Source: Nannochloropsis oceanica (lineage: Eukaryota > Sar > Eustigmatophyceae > Eustigmatales > Monodopsidaceae). From it: a stretch of DNA of 64,000 nt. The DNA is taken from contig CP038117.1 of assembly GCA_004519485.1 (NCBI GenBank), forward strand, positions 1,066,001 to 1,130,000, in the 5' to 3' direction. The position numbers and the translations under genes are program-made. Positions 11,177 to 20,576 of this stretch are shown one piece after another (position 1 is the stretch's first letter; every line of letters starts with the position of its first letter). Below the pieces are notes generated by a model that was given only the letters and a program-made list of their open reading frames with translations, did not search any database and was not told the DNA's origin.

Positions 11177-12701
11177 TTATCGCGTCGTCTTAAACTTCTT
11201 CACCTGCTCCAGCAGCTTTTTCGCCTCTGCATCCGTCTCAAAATGCTTACGGACCGGCTCCAAGATACTGTTAATCGCCACCGTTACCGCCGGCTTGAGA
11301 TCCCCTGGGTGAATCTTGCCACTCAAGTAATCCGCCTCGAACTTTTCGTACTCCGTGTACTCCTCACTCTCCCCGCCGTGGAACGCAATGACAATCTTAC
11401 CGTAGTACCCAAACACAATATGCTTCACGTAATCCACAATCGGGTTTCCATCCACCACCTCTGGCGGGCAAAAAGCCTTTTTGATCTTCCTCTTCAGATC
11501 CGCCTCGGAGTCCTCCATGAAAATCGCGCTGTCCGGGTCTGACTTACTCATCTTCTCCTGCCCCTCCTTCAGGCCCATCAACATGTGATGCGACAAAATC
11601 ACCGGCTTGAACTTTATCTTGACACTGTCACAATACTCACGTGCCAGCATGTTCACCTTCCGTTGATCGAGGCCCAACTGACAGATGTCGGCTTTCAAAA
11701 AAAACACATCCGCGCACTGCATGCAGGGATACATCACTTGCGCCGCGCTCATCTCCTCCGTGTCCTTCCTCCCCATGATCGTACAACATCGTTGAATTCT
11801 CGCCAGGTTATTCAAGCGGGCAATGTCCATCACCCTAGACCAGTACTCATTCGAATGTGCGTTAATCTCTTCCGAGGCCCACAAAAACTCCACATTTCTC
11901 ATGTCCATCCCCACCGCCCTCCAGATCTCTATCATGTACTTCCCCACCGTCTGAATCTTCTTTAAGTCTCCCCCCATTTTGTTATTCAACAACGCAAACC
12001 AATCCGCCACCCAAAACTTGAACACACACCCACACTGCGTCAATTTATTCACATTGATCGCACGCATCACCCCCTGCGCAATATGCATACGCCCCGACGG
12101 CTCAAAGCCATCATATACGACAGGATGCGGCTTCTTTTCCAGAAGAGATCGTAGCTCCTCCTCTTGAATGCATTCCTCCCCTACGCTACGGGCCAAGGTG
12201 AACTTCTCGTCTAAAGGCAACGTGGAAACGTAGTACTCCTTGCCTTCAATCAGCCCGCTAGGGCCTCGCTTGCCACTGCCGCTTATGTTTACAAGTGACC
12301 CGATTGCTATGGAGGAAGAGATCTTGCTACCATTTGTAGGCTTGGATGAGGACGACGACGAGGAGGACGAGGAGGAGGAGGTTTTTTGCGTGACTAGTGT
12401 AGGTTGGAGGAGTAAGGGATAGATGGCGTGTCATGATGAGATGTACAGGAAAGGCTTGAAAAATAAAGAGAAAGGGAGTTCCCACGCGTACAAGGCCATG
12501 CATGACTTCGGCATGTGGCTTGCGGCACTTCTTTGTGCAAGGGTTCAATGAATGGGCGCACAGGATAGGAGGCATTGGAGGGGGGGAGGTGAACTGAGGG
12601 AAGGGAGGCGAGGGAAAGCAACCAATTTACGTACCGCCTGGGGCCTCTAGGACCGTAAAGCATGCCGTGGCCTGTACTGAGAACCGCTGGTCGACCGACA
12701 T
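11177..12701 (-). CDS. Tyrosine-tRNA ligase, cytosolic eukaryotic type
   Basis: Exons 12635-12701 and 11177-12393 join at GGCG|GTACGT / CTAG|TC to give 427 residues. The enzyme activates tyrosine with ATP and charges tRNA-Tyr. The class I motifs are clear: HIAQG (HIGH equivalent, about residue 125) in DGFEPSGRMHIAQG, and KMSKSDPDSAIFM (about 300). AQVMYPCMQCADVFFLKADI is typical of archaeal/eukaryotic TyrRS. The C-terminus ends soon after the catalytic and anticodon-binding core, so the EMAPII-like extension of animal enzymes is absent. The N-terminus carries a 12-residue poly-Ser run encoded at exon 2. The ATG at 12701 sits in a good context (CACCATG). Confidence 0.95.
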
Positions 12702-13410
12702 GGTGGACTGTGTTTGTGCGCAAAAGCATGTGTGTGGTGTGAAAGCTTTGTAGATCAAGGATGACAAGCGGCCGGGGCAAAAGGATCACAATCCAAGCCT
12801 GTCAAGGGGTCAGATGTAATGTTGTCCGCAAGAACCATGAGCACAGGCTGCACTCAAGTGAAATATGGATGTGGGTGTGCCATTCTGTGTGATGCGGATG
12901 TGGGGGAAGGCATAGCTTGCGAAGAAGCATTGGCGCCGTTCAACTCTGGGGATGGTGCCGGCATGCGCGTTATTGCCAAAGAAAAGACACCGCCTGATAA
13001 AGATTGGTGATATCCAAGTGTAAGAGCAGGATGAAACAAATAAACTGAGGGCCTACTACAAAGGGGCGCGCCACCCTTGTGTAAAACAAAGCAGAAGCAA
13101 AGAGACTGGGCCAAACCTCCCCACATATCGCCCTCCCTCTTTCCCCTCTGTTCTCAACTGATTTCATCATTTGTGCACGGTGTTCTTTCCCCGTATTCCT
13201 CTATTCGTCATCCTCACTGTTTCCACTCCACTTCCCCTACTCGTATAAAAAAGGCCTCTGCACTTCCTAGCTCGCTTGTCGCTTGTACTAACTACCCTAG
13301 GGCTCTGAAGCCCCTGCCCACACCTCGTTCCTGAACGCCGCGACAAACCTCCCTCCTTCCCTCCCTCCTCTCAATCCGTCCATCCATCCATATCAATCGG
13401 TCAAGTGAGT
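12702..13410. other. Intergenic region
   Basis: A 709-nt spacer between two minus-strand genes, presumably holding the TyrRS promoter. A TATAAAA at about 13243 faces the plus strand with no plus gene following. No coding sequence is recognised. Confidence 0.45.
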
Positions 13411-14311
13411 CTACGGGCAATCTGCCGGCGGTCCATCCGGGATAAATACCTGAATTCCGTCCAAGGATTTGGTCAACGTCACTTGACACCCCAATCGAGA
13501 GTTTGCCGAGGCTTCCTCCACCCAATGCTCCTGTAGCAGCTCATTCTCCTTATCCGTCGCCGGCTGTTTATCCTCCACAAAGTCGATCCAGGGGGAAGGA
13601 ATCTTAACGTGGCAGAAGTGGCAGCAGGGGCCTGTAGAGGATGAATGAGGGGGAAGGAGGGAGAGGAAGTGAGCAACTACTCTAGAGAAGAATTTGGGCC
13701 CTGGCATTAACGGTGTCGCAAAGCGACGCTACCAAACCATTCACACTCAGGTGGTAACGCTACTTATACCTGTTTCCTGCTCCACTAAATCGACAGTCGT
13801 TGCCATAGAATTGCCGTCCTCATTCCCCTCTCGCTTTCCTCCCACGCTCACTCACCTCGTCCAAACAAGTCCTCCGTCCACCGTTCCGAATGCTTTTTCT
13901 GCTGCTCGGCCCCACCACCCCCGCATCCTGACTCCAACTCGATGTCGTGCATCTGCGCCACGTCCAGCAAGCTTTGTCCCACTCGGCCCGGCACTGTTAT
14001 CCTCAGACCCTGATATGTGTGTGCGAGAGGTGCGAGGGGATAGGGGAAGGCATTAGTGGCTGATTGAGGCCTTTTAAATGCCAACGGTCCATATTATCCC
14101 TACATTTTGTCGCATTCAACACATACACACACTCTATACTTACTTCATGGTTGATAAAGGTGACGTTCACTGTCACGTCCTTGACCCAAGAAAGACCTCT
14201 GCTGCTCCCGGTGCTCCCTACGCCGGCCGCTCTCGCTGCAACTGCTGGCCCGCGGGCTCCCACTACCACGGCCTGGCGGAGCATCGTCTTCGCCAGAAGC
14301 GTCGATGCCAT
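13411..14311 (-). CDS. Mitochondrial adrenodoxin-like [2Fe-2S] ferredoxin with atypical cysteine loop
   Basis: Exons 14144-14311, 13856-14009 and 13411-13631 encode 180 residues. The first about 40 residues (MASTLLAKTMLRQAVVVGAR...) are a classic mitochondrial presequence, with no acidic residues and several Arg. The body follows the adrenodoxin fold: VTFINHEGLRITVPGRVGQ, LLDVAQMHDIELES, CHFCHVKIPSPW, and SRLGCQVTLTKSLDGIQVFI near the C-terminus. Adrenodoxins carry CX5CX2C plus a distal Cys. Here about 25 residues (GGGGAEQQKKHSERWTEDLF...) lie between the first Cys and the CX2C pair, and intron 2 falls inside that insertion. All four Cys are retained. It may transfer electrons in Fe-S assembly, or may resemble the structural complex I bridging ferredoxin of plants. 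The second option is only a hypothesis. Confidence 0.82.
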
Positions 14312-14694
14312 GGCTGCCTATGTGTATGCGGCAGGATGTTTTGTATGGGAGCCGGGGCTGAGGACAAGACAACATCATCAAGCATAGAGAGACAGAGAAA
14401 GTCTTGTTCATTTGCCTCTATGCAGTGCGCCGCCGGCTCTGACGGCCACTACCATCTTGAGCAACAGACCCACATGTTAACAAGATGAGTGAGACAGCCG
14501 ACGTAGTGGGCGGACGCTTGTGCATACACCAAGCAAGACCCCAAACGTTGGGCAAGGATCATCATGCAGCTTGCAATGCGAGTTCTGACTGTTAAGCCGA
14601 GCCTTGATTGCCCTAATGCGCGCGATGGAGCATAAAATACTTCCGCTCATTCTTCATTTCAAAGCTTATTTCTGTAAAACAAAACATAAAAGCA
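14312..14694. other. Intergenic region
   Basis: This spacer lies between ALG2 and the ferredoxin (both minus) and presumably holds the ferredoxin promoter. No gene is seen. Confidence 0.45.
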
Positions 14695-16266
14695 CTATTT
14701 ATACAACAATGCTTGCGCCAGCATCACCATCCCCACCATCACCAACACCCATATTATTCCTCCTCTCCATATCTGCTCGCCCTCCCTCGCCCTCGTCCTC
14801 GTGTCCAATACTGCCTTCTCCAATGTCGTTGCGAAGGCATCCAAGCCAAATTTTTCTTTCACATACTCGTGTCCCACCCTCCCCATCTCATCCCTTGACT
14901 CCGGCTTCCTCAGTAACCGAAGCATCGCCTCTGCAAACCCCTTTCCTGTCCCCTCACATAAAAAACCGGTCTTCCCATGAAGTACTGTTTCCAGGGGCCC
15001 TCCCGACGCGACTGCCAACACAGGGCTCCCTGCATACATAGCTTCTAATGGCACGATCCCAAAATGCTCTCGATCAGGGGTATACAGCACTGCCAGCGCC
15101 TCTTGTAGTAGGGTGGCCCGGGTGGCATCTGAGATAGAGGGTTGAAAGGAGACGCAGTCGGAAAGGTCGAGTTGTTGAGCTTGGGATTGAAGCTCTCGCA
15201 TGTACTCCTTGTTTTCGACGACGGCGTCGTCGTATCCGCCAGCGATGATGAGGCGGAGTTCCTTCAGCAGATTTTCTTGATTTGATTTTTGGTCTTCTGC
15301 TTGATGTTGGAGACTGGTGCGGACGAGGGCGAGGGCTTCCAAGGCCAGGCCAATATTCTTCTTTCTTTCAAAACGATTGAGAGAAACGAAAGGACGGAGC
15401 TCCCTTGTGATGTTTGCCACATTTCCTCTACTGGCTGCATTTTCCGTTATTGTTGTTGTTGCTGCTGCTGCTGCTTTGGGGGGCACGAAGGACTTCAAGT
15501 TGATGGCAGGATAAATCACCGCCGGTGTCCCATGTCGAGACGGCAAACTTGGAAAAGCCTCGGTAAAGACCTGAGCAGTAAAATGACTATTGACCGCAAT
15601 GAGAGTGGCGGCCCCGGTGGTACTTTCCTCGATCCTATCCAATGGCGCGCGATAGCAACGCTTTATTAACGAGGCTCGGTCTGTGCAGAGGAGCTTGTCG
15701 GGAAAGTGGCAGTAGAACAATACAGGAAATCTCCACAAGAAGCGCAGTAAGGGCACCATCGCTGAGACGCCGTCACAAAATACTATGTCTATATGATCGT
15801 GTCGCAGCTGTTGCTGCTGCTGCTTCCTATCCTCGTTCCCGCGGCGATGCCACCAGCATAACTCCCCCATCCTCGTCAAGAGCCCCACCATAAAGGCCAA
15901 GTACAGCATACGGACCACCGCACATAGTGCTCTAAACCTACCGAGGATTTGCCTGGGCAGCCAATCCCCGGCCACGCGCACGTGCGGTGCCAAGGGACCG
16001 TCTCCCCGAGTCTCGGCAAAGCAATGGGTCGGATCGTGGTGGGTCGTCCACAAGGTGACGCGATGCCCGCGCTGCTGTAGGGCCACGGCAGCGTTCACCA
16101 CTAGCTGCTCCGCCCCGCCGATGCCCAGGTCAAGATGCAAAAAGGCGACGTGCAAGGCTGGTGGAATGGCTGGTAAGGCTGAGGACGAGGAGGCGAGTGG
16201 GCGAAGAAGTCCTTTTCGCTGCATTTCTCGAGCGAGCGTGTCTTGGGGGTCGGGGGAGGCGTCCAT
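14695..16266 (-). CDS. ALG2: ALG2-type alpha-1,3/1,6-mannosyltransferase
   Basis: A single-exon gene of 523 residues. ALG2 adds the second and third mannoses to the dolichol-linked N-glycan precursor on the cytosolic face of the ER. The GT-B/GT4 signature is clear: VAFLHLDLGIGGAEQLVVNA at the N-terminus (nucleotide-sugar loop), VFCDGVSAMVPLLRF, YCHFPDKLLC, FVSLNRFERKKNIGLALEAL, LIIAGGYD, and the donor-binding EX7E motif in REHFGIVPLEAMYAGSPVLA. Hydrophobic stretches around residue 125 and at the very C-terminus (IIWVLVMVGMVMLAQALL) fit ER membrane association. Insertions rich in Gln and Ala make it longer than the usual 410-460 residues. No introns are needed. Confidence 0.95.
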   Translation of the reverse strand: MDASPDPQDTLAREMQRKGLLRPLASSSSALPAIPPALHVAFLHLDLGIGGAEQLVVNAAVALQQRGHRVTLWTTHHDPTHCFAETRGDGPLAPHVRVAGDWLPRQILGRFRALCAVVRMLYLAFMVGLLTRMGELCWWHRRGNEDRKQQQQQLRHDHIDIVFCDGVSAMVPLLRFLWRFPVLFYCHFPDKLLCTDRASLIKRCYRAPLDRIEESTTGAATLIAVNSHFTAQVFTEAFPSLPSRHGTPAVIYPAINLKSFVPPKAAAAATTTITENAASRGNVANITRELRPFVSLNRFERKKNIGLALEALALVRTSLQHQAEDQKSNQENLLKELRLIIAGGYDDAVVENKEYMRELQSQAQQLDLSDCVSFQPSISDATRATLLQEALAVLYTPDREHFGIVPLEAMYAGSPVLAVASGGPLETVLHGKTGFLCEGTGKGFAEAMLRLLRKPESRDEMGRVGHEYVKEKFGLDAFATTLEKAVLDTRTRAREGEQIWRGGIIWVLVMVGMVMLAQALLYK

Positions 16267-16342
16267 GAGATGAGCCTAAGGACCGATATGAGGTCGTGAA
16301 AAGGCGGGCGAGCTTAAACTGGTGCTGTCTGTATGTATATGG

Positions 16343-17131
16343 ATGGTCGTAGCGGCGTCGAGTGATAAGGAGGGCATGATCACCATGATGATGGATGATG
16401 AGAAGTTGAATCTATGTGCCGACTCTGCCCCGCTGATTTCCTACACACATATCATGCGGCGTATGATAGGACCTGTGACATGGAATAATGTGGCTCAGGA
16501 GGAGACGCCCAAAGATGGTATTGCTCAGATCTATGGTGGCTTGTTAAGTGTGTGTGGCGGAACTTCCCCGGCTCAATGTACAAACCTGACTGATTACCGG
16601 TGCGATGGAAATACCTATGTAAGCACCAGCGGAGGAAACACCAGCTGGTCTGAGTGCGCAAGATTTTGTGACGATAATATCGGCACCACTATAGGCTATG
16701 GTCAATTTGACAGCACCCATAGCGTATGCTACTGTGGAGGCAATACTTCGTGCCCTCTTTTCACACCTGATCCTGGCTTCATCCAATTCATGTACAAAAG
16801 CGGTGCGGAAGACCCTCCAACTTTGACAGCGTCGCCCACACAGCAGCCTTCTACACAGCCCTCCAACAGCCCCTCTGGCGCTACTGGTGCTCCCACCTCC
16901 TATCCTATCTTTGCCCCGCTGCCGCCCGACGCACCTGTCGAGATCCTGGGGCAAGGATTTGTGTGCGGGCCAGAGGTCACCCTTGTCAGTAGACGTCATG
17001 CCATGGCAGCATCAGGGGCCGATGAGGAGGGGACGGAGCGAGAGAAGCAGGCAGGAGAGGAGCTCTTATCGGAAATCGGCCGGGACTATCATCGATGCAA
17101 GACTTGTCAAAATGCTGCCCTGAGGGCTTAA
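16343..17131 (+). CDS. Cys-rich (apple/WSC-like) protein with Pro-Thr-Ser repeats
   Basis: This ORF runs to a TAA at 17129-17131. The first ATG is at 16343; a GTG seven codons earlier is unlikely to be used. About 262 residues. Residues about 75-150 are a Cys-rich module: CTNLTDYRCDGNTYVSTSGG, NTSWSECARFCDDN, SVCYCGGNTSCPLF. Its spacing recalls the WSC/apple-like modules of extracellular stramenopile proteins, and it has several NxS/T sites. A linker of PTQQPSTQPSNSPS type follows, common in secreted proteins of these algae. The last 60 residues are charged and end in CKTCQNAALRA. There is no convincing signal peptide at the predicted N-terminus, so an upstream exon or a partial gene is possible. 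The function is unknown. Confidence 0.5.
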   Translation: MVVAASSDKEGMITMMMDDEKLNLCADSAPLISYTHIMRRMIGPVTWNNVAQEETPKDGIAQIYGGLLSVCGGTSPAQCTNLTDYRCDGNTYVSTSGGNTSWSECARFCDDNIGTTIGYGQFDSTHSVCYCGGNTSCPLFTPDPGFIQFMYKSGAEDPPTLTASPTQQPSTQPSNSPSGATGAPTSYPIFAPLPPDAPVEILGQGFVCGPEVTLVSRRHAMAASGADEEGTEREKQAGEELLSEIGRDYHRCKTCQNAALRA

Positions 17132-18430
17132 TATAGCTGACTGCGGTGCAGTAGCCGCTTTACAATGACCGACTCCTTCCGAATCCACGGATTATGCATC
17201 CCTAGCCACCTACTCAACAGGTCTGGACCGCGCATGTGCCACGGATCTTTCCCCCAAGAACTGGTGAAACCGACCGTCGTCATCCGCCGCATCTTCCTGC
17301 TCCTTTTTTTTCTCCTCCTGTGCTTCTTGAACCCCAGCAGCACTATCACCACACCTCCCGACCTACCAGAGCCCATCAAAGTTCTTCAATTGGCTCACCC
17401 ATGCCGTGCGCATTCTGCAAGAGTGGCAGCAGCATCCCACGCCACAAATCCAGCATGCCATCTAGCATGCCCATGCGCAAAAGGAGGAGAGTCAGATAGT
17501 CAGAAAGCGTGGGGAATGTGAGGGCCTGGAGTACAGAACCAAGAGTCAATCACAGACACGTGGAGCATGAGCGCACCGACGAAGAGGTGTGACAGTACAA
17601 GCAGCAACTTGAAAACGTAGGAATAGTGGTTGCCCGGGAGATATTGTTATTTCGCTGGTCGGTGAATGCTTTATGGAGTGCAGCAAAAGAAGAAATCCAC
17701 TTGCCTTGGAAAAAAAAAGGACGCCATAGTGCTGGCCCTACGGGATAATGTGGAGGAAGTGGCAAAGTGGCAGTCAGTGGCAGTTTAAAAATTATGGCTG
17801 ATAGAAGTGGAGGGGATTTTAAAGTTTTCTCCCTACTATTCCAAAGGAAACTCCTGGTATGATTTAGGAGAAAAGAGTGGTGGAGGGATGATCAGGAGAA
17901 GAAGGGCGGCAAGGAAGACGAGAACAAGGAGGAGGAAGAAGACGAGGAGGGAGGGATAGAGGGTAGTACACCGCGCACACCTGTGGAGGAAACTCCCGAG
18001 CGACCATTGGTCTCCTCGTTGGCACAAATATCTCCATGTTGTCAGCTTGCTCTGCACATTATATATCACATGATAAAACAGTTTTTGACTGGACCGCTTG
18101 TCCAAGCCCACGAGTCCGACATGCATACAGCTCTGAATTTTGTTCGCCATTATCTTCCATGCATAAAATAAAATTGGATTTTGATTAAGATATTGATATA
18201 GATAAAGACTATTCAGTCAAATGTGCATAGAGCAGAAGAGAACAAGACGCAAGAATAAAGAGAGAACAGGGGCGTAGGGTTGCCCCGGCCATATTCAATG
18301 TTTGAATCGAACGTTACGTTTGCTTTCTCGTGTTTGCCATCCCTCGCTCTGCAAAAGCCATGCACGCAAAAAACCCACAACTCGGCCACACAAACACACT
18401 GCAGTCAAAGCCGGGGTCTGCTGCCGGCAG
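17132..18430 (+). other. Long stretch without a confident gene; orphan hydrophobic ORF
   Basis: An ORF at 17165-17521 (118 residues) has one strong hydrophobic helix (VVIRRIFLLLFFLLLCFL) followed by Pro-rich sequence, like a type II membrane anchor. A second frame just downstream reads FFNWLTHAVRILQEWQQHP before a stop. This could be a decayed or mis-split gene. The rest (17522-18430) shows nothing clear and probably includes the promoter of the next gene. Confidence 0.3.
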
Positions 18431-20216
18431 ATGCCGGGCTTGAGAACGGCTAGTCGAATCGCTCTCCTTCCATGCTTCGTCTTCATTCTCCTTTCGCAGC
18501 CACGTCCCTGCAGTTCCTTCTCCAGTCTGTGCCGCAGTTTTTTGCCTGACCCTGGCGCGTTTTCAAACGAGGTCCAATGCAATGACAAAGGTATAAATTG
18601 GCCACAGGATCGTCAATATTGCCTGCCGGAAAATTGGGGGCTGCAATGCGGGGTAGGTTATCTAAGAAAGGATCGTCACTGGCTTGTAAAGGGAAGGACT
18701 TCGGCACTCTCCTTCCCCTATCTCTTTATAGCTGAGAGCACACATCATGTGTAATATAAGGCAGTGTATTACATCTTAAGATGTGCATCTCATCATCAAC
18801 CCCTTTCCTGCCTTCCCCCCATTTCAGACATGCCTCCAAACGTGCTACTTCCTCCCCACCGTCAACAACACCGTCTTCATGCCCTTCAAGTACACCTTTC
18901 CCTCCCTTGAATCGTTCGCACAGACCTGTGATACTCGCACTGTGGGTAAAAGTTATAATGAGAGTACGCTGGGCATTTACTGTTGTCGGCCCTGCAAGCT
19001 CTATCGCCTTGTCAACGAGCGCTGTGGCTCCATCCATTCCACCACGGCCGGGCACGATCAAAGCTGCTTCCTTGAGAACACTACAACTCAAGCTGGTTTA
19101 CCCATTCTCCGCACGCAAAGCAGTTTGGACAACACGGAGGCAAACCCTCATTGGCTTTTTATCCCTCCTACTCCGAACCGTGGGATTGAGGATGCGCGGA
19201 CCAATGCCTCTATGTTTAAACAAGCCTGGCGTTTGGCCATGGACCCCTTAAGCTACACCTCGCCTATAATTAAATATAGCAGCGGCAAGGGCGATAAGCG
19301 GCAGCATTTTACCGCAAAATCTTTCATCTTCGACGACAAACAGGACGAAATGCAGCGGCATTATTTTAACACTTCAATTATTCCTGGCAAGATGGGGTTG
19401 ACGAACGTGGCCATCGGCATCAATCAAGCCAATCACCGCTCGCAACACCATGCCCACATTCACTATGCGGCTTTTCCTATCTCCTTCCGCAAACATCTGC
19501 TAGATCAAGCAAATGTGCCGCCATCCGCATCATCAGGACATCCAACGTGTACAGTAGCATCCGGCCTGAAATATGGTGAAAAGAACGTGACTTACTATGC
19601 GTGGTTCTTTCCTTGGGACCTTGCAACTACTGCTGCGGGGGAAGAATCAGGAGGAGGAAGTAGGGAGGAGAAAGTAGAAGGAACAGAAAGAGGAGGCGGG
19701 GGAGGGGGAGGGATGTGGACGCTACGCGATCTGGCGTTGCGACAGTGTCCCCCTCTGCTCGACACACTTGTCAAGGACATGGAGGGCAACACAATCGTCC
19801 GCCCGCCTACACTCCCCTTCTCTCCACCTACCTCTAACCCTTTTCAGGGCGATGAAGATTTTTTGATGAGTCAAATTGCTGCAATCATCGCACCCTCTTT
19901 CTCGCTCGATTCAAGCACGCAACGTCCTTCGGGTCACTACGTGTTAATGGGGTCGACGAGTTCAAACTTTCATGCGGAGAGTTTGCTATGCACTCAATAT
20001 GGGACTGATGATGATAGTACAGGTGCTGGAGGTCAGCGAGGAGGAGGAGGAGAAGGAAAAGGAGGGTGGGATCCCGTGACGGACTGTCCGGCTACTGCGG
20101 AGGGTTGGCCGAAGCCGGAAAAGGGGGGGAAGGAAGGGGGCGAGGGGGAAAAGACGGTGGTGAAGGTAACGGTGAAGGGGAAGGCTATTTTGGACAAGGG
20201 AGGTGGGGAGATGTGA
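18431..20216 (+). CDS. Secreted CDP-diacylglycerol diphosphatase-like protein (Cdh family, HIT-like)
   Basis: Exons 18431-18652 and 18828-20216 (phase 0 junction LQCG|TCLQ) give 536 residues. Cdh hydrolyses CDP-diacylglycerol to CMP and phosphatidate. The match is to the bacterial family: HWLFIPPTPNRGIEDARTNA corresponds to the substrate loop, FKQAWRLA to the conserved QAW helix, and AIGINQANHRSQHHAHIHYA to the N-x-G-R-(S/T)-Q-x-x-H-x-H-I-H active-site segment, with the histidine motif kept as HAHIH. The late YVLMGSTSSNFHAESLLCTQ fits the C-terminal strand. Residues 1-29 form a signal peptide (ASRIALLPCFVFILLSQP). A Cys-rich block of about 100 residues, absent from bacterial enzymes, precedes the domain, and Gly/Glu-rich insertions follow. 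NxS/T sites support secretion. Identification is by motif only. Confidence 0.7.
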
Positions 20217-20576
20217 GGTCTCTTGGTGAGGCGCGGGTGGTGATTGAACAAATAGAGTGACCAAATTCAACGAAACTTTCGGGAAATTCAGACGACACGT
20301 CAACAAATTTAGAAGAAGAAACGCCTCGCCAGTCATATTTTATCTTTATTTTCCTTTCTCTACATTGTCATTTACACACGCACCCAAGCGTTACTCTTAC
20401 TAACGCCAAGATAATGAGTGTATGAAAAGCCGACAAACGCTCCAACAAGCCACACAGTCCTATCAATTTTCTTTCTCTCTCGAGATGCGTGGAAGCATAT
20501 ACACTTACCGTACCGTTTAAAATATTACCTACCTTACCGTTCGAAAATAGCAAGGGCTACACAACCGTTACTCGCC
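20217..20576. other. Convergent 3' region
   Basis: Spacer between the Cdh-like gene and the HDAC gene on the opposite strand. Nothing but probable 3' UTRs. Confidence 0.5.
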
